From Algoriphagus sp. (GTDB taxonomy: Bacteria; Bacteroidota; Bacteroidia; Cytophagales; Cyclobacteriaceae), in contig JALRIY010000025.1 in the NCBI GenBank assembly GCA_023255285.1, positions 1 through 17,046 of the forward strand: a stretch of 17,046 bases of DNA, written 5' to 3'. Shown piece after piece: positions 1 to 6,598 of the stretch. Position 1 is the stretch's first letter; each line of letters opens with the position of its first letter. Both the position numbers and the translations under genes were made by a program. A model generated the notes under the pieces. That model had not been told where the DNA came from. It did no database searches and saw only the letters and a program-made list of their open reading frames with translations.

Positions 1-173
1 AAGATTTTGTGTTTCACAAATACACCATCTTCCATACGTTTCTTACTCTCAGTAACTGTTATGTAATAGTCTCCTGATCTTGTTGATTTAACATCGAAAA
101 AATAAGTTCTTTTTCCTGCTTTTACTTTTTTAGAGAAAATTTCTTCTCTATCGTATCCTCGATGATCTTCCAA
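1..173 (-). CDS. PUR-family (DUF3276) nucleic-acid-binding protein, 5' part only
   Basis: Reading the minus strand from 173 to the window edge gives 57 codons. They encode a basic, charged N-terminus (EDHRGYDREEIFSKKV), then AGKRTYFFDVKSTRSGDYY, then ITVTESKKRMEDG. I recognise this as the start of the small PUR-alpha-like DUF3276 proteins that are almost universal in Bacteroidota. Family knowledge: about 100-150 residues, single-stranded nucleic-acid-binding PUR fold, exact role unknown. The start is unusual. No ATG lies in frame, and a TAA sits four codons upstream of the TTG at 173-171, so TTG is the only standard start and the family's usual N-terminus fits it. The 3' part is outside the window. 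There is no clear Shine-Dalgarno site, which is common in this phylum. I found no convincing promoter match in the gap upstream. Confidence 0.85.
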   Translation of the reverse strand, partial: MEDHRGYDREEIFSKKVKAGKRTYFFDVKSTRSGDYYITVTESKKRMEDGVFVKHKI

Positions 174-465
174 TGTTTGTAGGGATTAATGGTTGGAATG
201 CTTTAAATATAGATCTAAGATAAGCGAAAAGGTATTTACAATTCAAAGCAATTCCCTTCTTTTTTTTAAAAACCTGTAAAAAAAGGGGTACAAGAAGCGT
301 TAATTTGAATACGAACCTAAATCTGTTAAACAAATTTCAATTAACTAAACCAATAAAAATGAACTACTTAAGTGGTAGGTCTCAGTCAGCAGTGTGTTTA
401 AAAAAGGAATCAACCCATACCTTTGCTAGTGTCTGAAAGACGAGGCTGGATGGGTAGGAGGTGAG
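174..465. other. Intergenic region between PUR gene and ferredoxin terminator
   Basis: No convincing gene lies here. Positions 174-355 are very AT-rich and hold homopolymer runs. CCCTTCTTTT at 253-262 can pair imperfectly with the A-run and GGG near 281-290, but no U-tract follows on either strand. Positions 356-465 are clearly more GC-rich than the rest and hold a possible long-range pair: ACCCAT near 413-418 with ATGGGT at 450-455, enclosing a small GTCT/AGAC hairpin around 431-441. This could be an untranslated leader of the PUR gene, read leftward, or an unrecognised structured RNA. I could not match it to tRNA, SRP RNA or a known riboswitch. Confidence 0.5.
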
Positions 466-498
466 AAAAAAAAGCTCTTATTACGAAGTAAAAAGAGC
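466..498 (-). terminator. Rho-independent terminator of the ferredoxin gene
   Basis: Read on the minus strand, GCTCTTTTTAC and GTAATAAGAGC form an 11-position stem with one T-T mismatch and a three-base loop. Eight U residues follow (A-run at 466-473 on the plus strand). It lies 18 bases past the ferredoxin stop, which fits a monocistronic ferredoxin transcript. The opposite strand has no U-tract. Confidence 0.85.
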
Positions 499-516
499 CA
501 TAAAGGAAATATTAAA

Positions 517-864
517 TTATTCTCCGTGAAGAAATGCCTTCTTCGTAAGTAGTTCCTGCTCGCTTTCTCGATGATCTGGGTCATCTACACAACAATCTAC
601 AGGACATACTGCAGCGCACTGTGGTTCTTCGTGGAAACCGTTGCACTCGGTGCATTTGTCAGAGACAATGTAGTAAAACTCATCCGAAACAGGGTTTTGC
701 TTTGCTGTACCAGCTACCACTGTTCCATCTTCTAGTGTTACTTCATTTAATTTAGTGCCACCAGCCCAGGTCCATTCTATTCCTCCCTCGTATATTGCCG
801 TGTTGGGGCATTCAGGTTCGCATGCACCGCAGTTGATGCATTCGTCGGTAATCATTATTGCCAT
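517..864 (-). CDS. 2[4Fe-4S] dicluster ferredoxin (Alvin-type spacing)
   Basis: A 115-residue acidic electron carrier. Two cluster motifs are visible: C9-x2-C12-x2-C15-x3-C19-P, and C71-x2-C74-x8-C83-x3-C87-P. The eight-residue spacer in the second motif is the spacing of Allochromatium vinosum-type ferredoxins, which in studied members have unusually negative, unequal cluster potentials. By family rule, C19 should ligate the second cluster and C87 the first. Residues 20-70 form a long insert between the motifs, containing WTWAGG and a likely beta hairpin. Two further cysteines, C91 and C92, follow the last ligand. The protein lacks a signal peptide, so it is cytoplasmic. The gene diverges from an acyl-CoA reductase gene, has its own promoter and ends at a strong terminator. 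The redox partner cannot be told from sequence; the reductase is only a neighbour. Confidence 0.93.
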   Translation of the reverse strand: MAIMITDECINCGACEPECPNTAIYEGGIEWTWAGGTKLNEVTLEDGTVVAGTAKQNPVSDEFYYIVSDKCTECNGFHEEPQCAAVCPVDCCVDDPDHRESEQELLTKKAFLHGE

Positions 865-883
865 AGGTAATCAAATTAAAATA

Positions 884-915
884 CAAAGTTACAATCTCCT
901 TAACACCTTCGCAAT
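884..915 (-). promoter_or_regulatory. Predicted Bacteroidota-type promoter of the ferredoxin gene
   Basis: On the minus strand, ATTG (915-912) is followed after 20 bases by TAACTTTG (891-884). This is a full match to the phylum's TANNTTTG -7 box, with one mismatch to TTTG at -33. It would start transcription about 10-15 bases before the ATG at 864, giving a very short leader. Confidence 0.65.
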
Positions 916-949
916 AAAAAAGTTGTCACACTAATTAATTTTAATTTTT

Positions 950-980
950 TTCGAGCGCTTTTTCTTTTTGGGTACCTTTG
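950..980 (+). promoter_or_regulatory. Predicted Bacteroidota-type promoter of the acyl-CoA reductase gene
   Basis: TACCTTTG at 973-980 matches TANNTTTG exactly and lies 19 bases after TTCG (950-953), one mismatch from TTTG. The -7 box ends only four bases before the ATG at 985, so the mRNA would be leaderless or nearly so. This arrangement is often seen in this phylum. Confidence 0.6.
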
Positions 981-984
981 TAAA

Positions 985-2031
985 ATGAAGTCAAAATTCC
1001 CCCTTGCTGATCGGATGTCAGCATTTATTCGCCTAGGTTTTCAACTTTCGGATTTGAAGGAGGAAGAAAAGAATACTTTATTTCAACAGGCACAAAACCA
1101 AAATGCTTGGTTTACTAACAAATCCTTGGAGCAGGCTTTGGAAGGAATAATCATCCTTTTGGAAAAGAAAGCTTTGGAATTGTGGGTTTCTAGGTATTCT
1201 TTAGTAGAACCCAATTATCCCCTACAAGTTGGTTTGATGCTAGCAGGAAATATTCCAGGGGTAGGCTTCCACGATATTTTAGCAGTCTTGATTTCGGGGC
1301 ATGCCGCCTGTATCAAGCTTAGTTCTCAAGATACGGCACTGCCACTTTGGTTACTCAACCAATTGAAAGCAATAGAGCCGCGTTTTTCTGACCGCATTTT
1401 TATTGAAGACCTCATTAAAAATAAGCAAGCATACATTGCCACTGGGAGTGACAATTCTGCTCGCTATTTTCACTATTACTTTGGGAAATATCCTCATCTA
1501 ATTCGTTCTAATCGTACTTCTGTGGCTATTCTTCAAGGGAATGAATCCTCTGTAGAAATACAAGCTCTAGGGCATGATATTTTTGATTACTTTGGTTTGG
1601 GATGCAGAAATGTATCCAAAGTGTATGTCAGAGAAAAGGACCAATTGACACAACTTTTGGATGAAATTCAGTCATTTGAATGGGTCGCCAACCACCATAA
1701 GTATTTTAATAACTACGAGTACAACAAGTCTATTTATTTGGTCAATGGTACTCCCCATTTGGATAATGGCTTTTTGCTTCTTAAGGAATCTGTTGATTTG
1801 GTTTCACCGATCGCAGTCCTTTTTTATGAAATGTATTCCAATCTAGAGGAGCTAAAGGAAAAATTGCAGCCACTTGATTCAAAAATACAATGTGTAGTGG
1901 GGCAGCCTAGTTCTATTTTTCCTGACCTAATTCCTTTTGGTCATACTCAATGTCCTGCTCCTTGGGACTATGCGGATCGAGTGGATACGCTTAAATTTCT
2001 CCAAGAACTTACCAGGGCTACCGAAGTCTGA
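985..2031 (+). CDS. LuxC-family acyl-CoA reductase
   Basis: A 348-residue cytoplasmic protein of the LuxC family, which belongs to the aldehyde dehydrogenase superfamily and reduces acyl-CoA or acyl-enzyme to the aldehyde with NAD(P)H. Visible blocks: LAGNIPGVGFHD at 86-97, SGHAACIKLSSQD at 104-116, ATGSDNSARYFHYYFGKYP at 152-170 (nucleotide-binding side), NRTSVAIL at 176-183, and FGLGCRNVSK at 203-212. C207 in the last block is the expected acyl-accepting nucleophile. It is shorter than Vibrio LuxC (about 480 residues), which is normal for Bacteroidota members. No luxD, luxE or luciferase genes lie nearby, so light production is not indicated. The physiological acyl substrate is unknown. The gene diverges from a ferredoxin gene and has a near-leaderless promoter. 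I infer a role in fatty-aldehyde or lipid metabolism. Confidence 0.88.
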   Translation: MKSKFPLADRMSAFIRLGFQLSDLKEEEKNTLFQQAQNQNAWFTNKSLEQALEGIIILLEKKALELWVSRYSLVEPNYPLQVGLMLAGNIPGVGFHDILAVLISGHAACIKLSSQDTALPLWLLNQLKAIEPRFSDRIFIEDLIKNKQAYIATGSDNSARYFHYYFGKYPHLIRSNRTSVAILQGNESSVEIQALGHDIFDYFGLGCRNVSKVYVREKDQLTQLLDEIQSFEWVANHHKYFNNYEYNKSIYLVNGTPHLDNGFLLLKESVDLVSPIAVLFYEMYSNLEELKEKLQPLDSKIQCVVGQPSSIFPDLIPFGHTQCPAPWDYADRVDTLKFLQELTRATEV

Positions 2032-2039
2032 GACCTTAT

Positions 2040-2061
2040 AAATCCTCAATCTGTAGGGTTT
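2040..2061 (+). terminator. Weak terminator-like hairpin after the acyl-CoA reductase gene
   Basis: AAATCCT pairs with AGGGTTT (seven pairs, one G-U) around an eight-base loop, nine bases past the stop codon. The following sequence (AAATTTTAATT) is only a poor U-tract, so termination may be partial. Confidence 0.35.
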
Positions 2062-2117
2062 AAATTTTAATTGCCAAGAATATTCTCTTAAGGGCAACCT
2101 GATTAACTGATTGTGCG

Positions 2118-2148
2118 TTCCCTTTTTTATCGCTTTTTCCTATATTCG
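2118..2148 (+). promoter_or_regulatory. Possible aconitase promoter
   Basis: TATATTCG (2141-2148) is one mismatch from TANNTTTG. The -33 position 19 bases upstream reads TTCC, a poor match. The site would give a leader of about 40 bases ending in the A-rich start context of the aconitase gene. This is a weak call. Confidence 0.3.
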
Positions 2149-2192
2149 CAAGCGGAAATCCGAACCTTTAATCCAATAAACTAAACAAAAAG

Positions 2193-4457
2193 ATGGCTTT
2201 TGACATTGAAATGATCAAAGAGGTCTATGCACAGATCCCAAGTCGCATCGAAGCGGCTAGAAAGGTGGTAGGCAAACCCCTAACATTGACTGAAAAAATT
2301 CTTTACGCCCATTTAACTGAAGGGGCTGCTAGTCAGGTATATAAAAGAGGAACCTCTTACGTTGATTTTCAACCCGATCGAGTAGCTATGCAAGATGCCA
2401 CTGCGCAGATGGCCTTGTTGCAATTTATGCAGGCAGGCCGTTCTCAGGTAGCCGTTCCTTCTACAGTTCACTGCGATCACTTAATTCAAGCAGAGATTGG
2501 AGCAGATCAAGACTTGAGCAAAGCAAAGGATAAAAACAAAGAGGTGTATGATTTTTTGGCCTCAGTTTCAAATAAATACGGTATTGGATTTTGGAAGCCA
2601 GGAGCTGGAATTATTCACCAAGTGGTTTTAGAAAATTATGCCTTCCCTGGCGGAATGATGATTGGTACGGATTCACATACCCCCAATGCTGGTGGTCTAG
2701 GGATGATCGCCATAGGTGTAGGAGGTGCGGATGCCTGTGATGTGATGGCTGGATTGCCTTGGGAATTGAAGTTCCCGAAGTTGATTGGTGTGAAGTTGAC
2801 AGGGAAGCTATCCGGATGGACTTCTGCCAAAGACGTGATTTTGAAAGTTGCGGGTATCCTAACCGTAAAAGGAGGAACTGGTGCAATTGTGGAATATTTT
2901 GGAGAAGGAGCCCGTTCGCTTTCCGCTACTGGTAAAGGGACGATTTGTAACATGGGTGCTGAAATCGGGGCAACTACCTCCATTTTTGGATACGATGAAA
3001 AATCTGCTGCATACCTTTCTGGTACGGGTCGTTCTGATATCGCAACACTCGCTAATGGCATTGCAGCTCATTTGACGGGTGATGCTGAAGTCTATGCCAA
3101 TCCAGAGCAGTACTTCGATCAATTGATTGAGATTAATCTTTCTGAACTTGAGCCGCATGTAAATGGTCCATTCACTCCTGATTTGGCATGGCCTATCTCT
3201 AAATTTGCTGCTGCTGTCAAAGAAAACGGATGGCCTGCAAAGTTAGATGTGGGATTGATTGGTTCATGTACCAACTCTTCATACGAAGATATTTCTAGAG
3301 CAGCTTCTCTTGCGCAGCAAGCAGTAGACAAAAAATTAGTTGCCAAGTCGGAGTACACGATTACTCCAGGTTCGGAACAAGTTCGTTTCACTGTGGCTCG
3401 TGATGGGTTTTTGGATACCTTCGATAAAATGGGTGGTGTGGTACTTGCTAATGCCTGTGGCCCATGTATTGGGCAGTGGGCAAGACATGGTGCTGAAAAG
3501 CAGGAAAAGAACTCCATCATTACTTCCTTCAACCGGAATTTTGCGAAGCGAGCAGATGGGAATCCAAATACACACGCATTCGTAGCTTCTCCAGAGATCG
3601 TAACGGCATTAGCCATTGCAGGTAACCTTACTTTTAACCCACTTACCGATACCTTAACCAACTCGGAGGGCAACCAAGTTCGATTGGAAGAACCAAGAGG
3701 TTTGGAATTACCGACCAAGGGTTTTTCGGTGGAAGATGCGGGCTATCAGGCTCCAGCAGAAGATGGTTCAAAGGTTCAGGTGCTTGTAGCGCCTACTTCT
3801 GATCGCCTGCAATTATTGGAATCCTTTACAGCATGGGAAGGGATAGACTTAAAGGGAATGAAGTTGTTGATCAAAGCCAAAGGGAAGTGTACCACCGACC
3901 ACATCTCCATGGCAGGTCCTTGGCTGAAATATAGAGGCCATTTGGATAATATTTCTAATAACATGCTTATTGGTGCGGTGAATGCTTTCAACGAAGCTAC
4001 CAACTCGGTTAAAAACCAGTTGACAGGTGAATATGGAGAAGTACCAGCAACGCAACGTGCTTATAAGGCTGCAGGAATTGGGTCTATAGTTGTAGGAGAT
4101 GAAAATTATGGGGAAGGTTCTTCCCGAGAGCACGCAGCCATGGAGCCTCGATTCCTTGGTGTTCGTGCAATTTTGGTGAAGTCTTTTGCTCGTATTCACG
4201 AGACCAACTTGAAGAAGCAGGGTATGCTTGCCTTGACTTTTGCGAATCCTGCGGATTACGATTTGATTCAAGAAAATGACGTAATTGATATTAATGGCTT
4301 GACCACTTTTGCTCCAGGGAAGTCTTTGGAAGTGATTTTCCATCATGCGGATGGCACTTCAGACATTGTAGTAGCAAACCATACGTACAACGAAGGTCAG
4401 ATTGAATGGTTTAAGGCAGGTAGCGCACTAAATTTAATCAAGGCAGCAAAAGCTTAA
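2193..4457 (+). CDS. acn: Aconitate hydratase (mitochondrial-type aconitase)
   Basis: A 754-residue TCA-cycle enzyme that interconverts citrate and isocitrate via cis-aconitate with a [4Fe-4S] cluster. Cluster ligands are C359 (GLIGSCTNSS), C422 and C425 (ACGPCIGQW). The active-site loop TDSHTPNAGGLG is at 159-170. The swivel domain carries KCTTDHISMAGPW at 565-577 and YGEGSSREHAAMEPR at 639-653. S643 and R645 correspond to the catalytic serine and a substrate-binding arginine of pig mitochondrial aconitase (S642, R644). Length and near one-to-one numbering with the mitochondrial enzyme set it apart from the longer AcnA/IRP and from AcnB, whose domain order differs. The ATG follows an A-rich stretch with no Shine-Dalgarno site. 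The gene ends at a strong terminator and appears to be monocistronic. Nothing is missing or truncated. Confidence 0.97.
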   Translation: MAFDIEMIKEVYAQIPSRIEAARKVVGKPLTLTEKILYAHLTEGAASQVYKRGTSYVDFQPDRVAMQDATAQMALLQFMQAGRSQVAVPSTVHCDHLIQAEIGADQDLSKAKDKNKEVYDFLASVSNKYGIGFWKPGAGIIHQVVLENYAFPGGMMIGTDSHTPNAGGLGMIAIGVGGADACDVMAGLPWELKFPKLIGVKLTGKLSGWTSAKDVILKVAGILTVKGGTGAIVEYFGEGARSLSATGKGTICNMGAEIGATTSIFGYDEKSAAYLSGTGRSDIATLANGIAAHLTGDAEVYANPEQYFDQLIEINLSELEPHVNGPFTPDLAWPISKFAAAVKENGWPAKLDVGLIGSCTNSSYEDISRAASLAQQAVDKKLVAKSEYTITPGSEQVRFTVARDGFLDTFDKMGGVVLANACGPCIGQWARHGAEKQEKNSIITSFNRNFAKRADGNPNTHAFVASPEIVTALAIAGNLTFNPLTDTLTNSEGNQVRLEEPRGLELPTKGFSVEDAGYQAPAEDGSKVQVLVAPTSDRLQLLESFTAWEGIDLKGMKLLIKAKGKCTTDHISMAGPWLKYRGHLDNISNNMLIGAVNAFNEATNSVKNQLTGEYGEVPATQRAYKAAGIGSIVVGDENYGEGSSREHAAMEPRFLGVRAILVKSFARIHETNLKKQGMLALTFANPADYDLIQENDVIDINGLTTFAPGKSLEVIFHHADGTSDIVVANHTYNEGQIEWFKAGSALNLIKAAKA

Positions 4458-4470
4458 ATTACTTTGGTCT

Positions 4471-4516
4471 AAAACAAAAAAGCCGTAATGATTTTTCGTT
4501 ACGGCTTTTTTGTTTT
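4471..4516. terminator. Perfect bidirectional rho-independent terminator
   Basis: An 18-bp inverted repeat without mismatches (4471-4488 and 4499-4516) encloses a 10-base loop. The arms are A-rich then GCCGTAA on the left and TTACGGC then T-rich on the right, so both strands give a GC-containing stem closed by a U-tract. It sits between the convergent aconitase (plus) and TPR lipoprotein (minus) genes and can serve both. Confidence 0.93.
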
Positions 4517-4542
4517 AAACCTACTTTTCTTTGAATCTAAAC

Positions 4543-5478
4543 TTACAAGGCTTTAGCTTTTATTAAGTATTCTTGTACCAAGTCCATCTCGGGATAGCCG
4601 GTTGCCAATTCTTCTAGAAAACTCAAAGCTTCTACCTTTTTTCCAGTTAGCGAATAATAAATGCCTTTGTTGCGAAGAGCAAATGGGTTTTTGTTATCCA
4701 TTGCCAAACTTTGATTAATAAATGTCAGGCCTTCCTCCAATTGATTTAAATAGAGTAGATACAATCCTAGGTTGTTGTAAAAATACGCTTGTCGATTATC
4801 AAGAGTGATGGCTTTCTCTACCGCTTTTAGGGCTCCTTCGTAGTTTTTTTTCTCAAATAAGATCATGGATCTCAGGTTGTGTAAGTTGGCTTCCAAAGGA
4901 TTGATTTCTTCTGCCTTTTCCAAAAGAGACATGGCGAAATCGTATTCTTTTTGATAGAAATGGATGGTAGCCTGATTTACCAAGAGGTCCGAATTTTTCG
5001 GATCTAGTTCAACGGCTTCTTGAAAAGATTGTAAGGCTTCGTCGTAATTTTTTAGTTTTTCTTCAGTTAGCCCCTTTAAAAAATAGGATCTCCAATCCTT
5101 CGGATTTTGGTTCACCATCCGTTCACCATCTTCTTTTGCATTGTAACTGGCGCCTAGGTCTAAATAAGCTAATCCCCGCTGGAAAAGTGCATCAGTATAG
5201 TCTGGTTTTTTTTGTAGTGCAGCACTGAAATCTTGAATAGCAGCTTCCAATTGGTTTAATCGGATATGTGCCATTCCTTTGTTGTAGTAAGCGTCAACAA
5301 AATTTGAATCCAGCTCTATTGCTTCCTCATAAAACCCCAATGCAGTTTTGGGATCATTTTCTTCCATTTTTTTGTTGCCTTTGAGCAAAAACCTACCTTT
5401 TTTATCATCAATGCTATCGCATCCCATCCAAAAAATTAGGGTAACTATGAGTAGGAGGTTAGGAATTTGAATTTTCAT
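4543..5478 (-). CDS. TPR-repeat lipoprotein
   Basis: 311 residues. The N-terminus (MKIQ then a hydrophobic stretch to IFWMGC) looks like a lipoprotein signal with C20 as the lipidated cysteine, although W at -3 is not the standard lipobox residue. The mature start, CDSIDDKK, is acidic, somewhat like surface-export signals described for Bacteroidota lipoproteins; this is weak evidence only. From about residue 29 to 300 there are roughly eight tandem 34-residue tetratricopeptide repeats with the usual pattern (for example DAYYNKGMAHIRLNQLEAAI, then ALFQRGLAYLDLG). Such arrays bind protein partners, and the specific role is unknown. The start overlaps the upstream AI-2E family gene by 20 bases, so translation is probably coupled and the two products may act at the same membrane. 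It ends at the bidirectional terminator. Confidence 0.85.
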   Translation of the reverse strand: MKIQIPNLLLIVTLIFWMGCDSIDDKKGRFLLKGNKKMEENDPKTALGFYEEAIELDSNFVDAYYNKGMAHIRLNQLEAAIQDFSAALQKKPDYTDALFQRGLAYLDLGASYNAKEDGERMVNQNPKDWRSYFLKGLTEEKLKNYDEALQSFQEAVELDPKNSDLLVNQATIHFYQKEYDFAMSLLEKAEEINPLEANLHNLRSMILFEKKNYEGALKAVEKAITLDNRQAYFYNNLGLYLLYLNQLEEGLTFINQSLAMDNKNPFALRNKGIYYSLTGKKVEALSFLEELATGYPEMDLVQEYLIKAKAL

Positions 5479-6559
5479 CAGAAGTTGGTTTGGATTTTAT
5501 TGTCTTTGGTTCTTCTCCCAGCAGCAGAGCAAAAGGCTTGGTGGAAGAAGATAAGTCGAATATTTCTCGTAAAATGGCTAACATAGGAATGATCAAAATC
5601 ATTCCTGCTACTCCCCAAATAGAGGCTCCTAAAAGTAGTCCTAAAAAGGTAATGAAGGCATTCAAATTGACCTGACTTCCCACAATCTTTGGGGTTAAAA
5701 TATTTCCCTCCAAGAGTTGAATGGCCTGGTATGCCCCAAGGACCAACAGTGGAGAGAGTAGATTGTTCATCGTCAAAAATGCATAACTCATTGGAAGTAA
5801 GGCTCCAATAAATGGTCCTACATAAGGAATGATATTTAAAATAGCTCCAATAAGTCCGAAAAAAATGGCATGATCTACACCAATTAGCGTGTAGGCAGTG
5901 ATGTTGAGTAACGCAAGAATAACCATTACTTTACCCACACCAGAAATATAGTTTAACACTACTTTACGCAACCGAATAATTTGTGTTTTAACTAGTTCAG
6001 GTTCAGTATCCTGATACATAGAAATTATAACTCGAACCAAGTGGTCCCGGTAGAGAAGAAAGAAAAACATAAACACAGGAATCAAAACAAGACTACTCAG
6101 GGATCCGATGGCGCCGATGGCGAATTTAGAAATACTCCCACTATTTTCATTAATTAAGGCAAGCAGGGCATTGGGGTCCAATTCATCGGCTAGTTTTTGT
6201 TCAAAACCCAATTTTGTGCTAGTAAACTGATCTACTTGTTCTATCAAGCTGCTGATTCGTATTGATACGTTCGCAAAATCTTTAGAAAAACTAATAAGGT
6301 TGCTCACGATAAAACTCAATAATCCAAACACGAGTCCAATCATACATAGGAGGGAAACTATGCAGGAAAGGATTCTAGAAAATTTTATTTTTTCTAGATA
6401 TAAACATAGCGGAGTAAATAGAACTGCAAAAAATGCTCCCATGGCTAAAGGGATAAGGATAGATTTCCCCACAATTAAAACGAAAATCACTACAATCAAC
6501 AAAGCCAAAACTGCCAGTGCCTTGAGATAGGGGGGGAGTGGAAGTGTTTTTTGGCTCAT
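5459..6559 (-). CDS. AI-2E family (PF01594) transporter-like membrane protein
   Basis: 366 residues with about eight predicted membrane segments, near residues 12-30, 33-54, 63-88, 148-170, 208-227, 231-262, 266-285 and 303-332. The large soluble loop between the third and fourth (about 90-147) is typical of the family. Signature stretches are PVFMFFFLLYRDHLVR (161-176), NIIPYVGPFIGALLP (242-256), LEGNILTPKIVGSQVNLN (283-300) and GLLLGASIWGVAGMILIIP (307-325). Family members include TqsA, linked to autoinducer-2 export, and others reported as Na+/H+ antiporters, so the substrate here cannot be named. The C-terminal tail (about 350-366) is polar and likely cytoplasmic. The gene starts 39 bases after the M3 peptidase stop and overlaps the TPR lipoprotein gene, suggesting one operon. 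An AGGA lies seven bases before the ATG. Confidence 0.9.
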   Translation of the reverse strand: MSQKTLPLPPYLKALAVLALLIVVIFVLIVGKSILIPLAMGAFFAVLFTPLCLYLEKIKFSRILSCIVSLLCMIGLVFGLLSFIVSNLISFSKDFANVSIRISSLIEQVDQFTSTKLGFEQKLADELDPNALLALINENSGSISKFAIGAIGSLSSLVLIPVFMFFFLLYRDHLVRVIISMYQDTEPELVKTQIIRLRKVVLNYISGVGKVMVILALLNITAYTLIGVDHAIFFGLIGAILNIIPYVGPFIGALLPMSYAFLTMNNLLSPLLVLGAYQAIQLLEGNILTPKIVGSQVNLNAFITFLGLLLGASIWGVAGMILIIPMLAILREIFDLSSSTKPFALLLGEEPKTIKSKPTSDENSNS

Positions 6560-6598
6560 GTAAGGATTCCTGAATAAGAAAAAGGTGAGAGAAAGAAT

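Noticed and set aside
253..290. Possible hairpin between a T-run and an A-run (CCCTTCTTTT with the A-run and GGG)
   Set aside because: It is built mainly from homopolymers, contains a mismatch and has no U-tract on either strand.
148..333. 61-codon minus-strand frame next to the PUR gene
   Set aside because: It overlaps the PUR coding start in another frame, lies mostly in AT-rich intergenic DNA, and has a basic/hydrophobic composition without a motif.
359..436. 25-codon plus-strand frame beginning MNYLSGRSQSAV in an A-rich start context
   Set aside because: No promoter, terminator or recognisable product. A frame of this length is expected by chance in a 340-base gap.
985..2031. Bioluminescence (lux) locus
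   Set aside because: Only a LuxC-family reductase is present. No luciferase, LuxD or LuxE is in the window, and this family is widespread in dark Bacteroidota.
2636..3061. 141-codon minus-strand frame inside aconitase
   Set aside because: Opposite-strand shadow of a highly conserved gene; the translation has no recognisable domain. A second long shadow lies at 3119-3718 (199 codons), with the same verdict.
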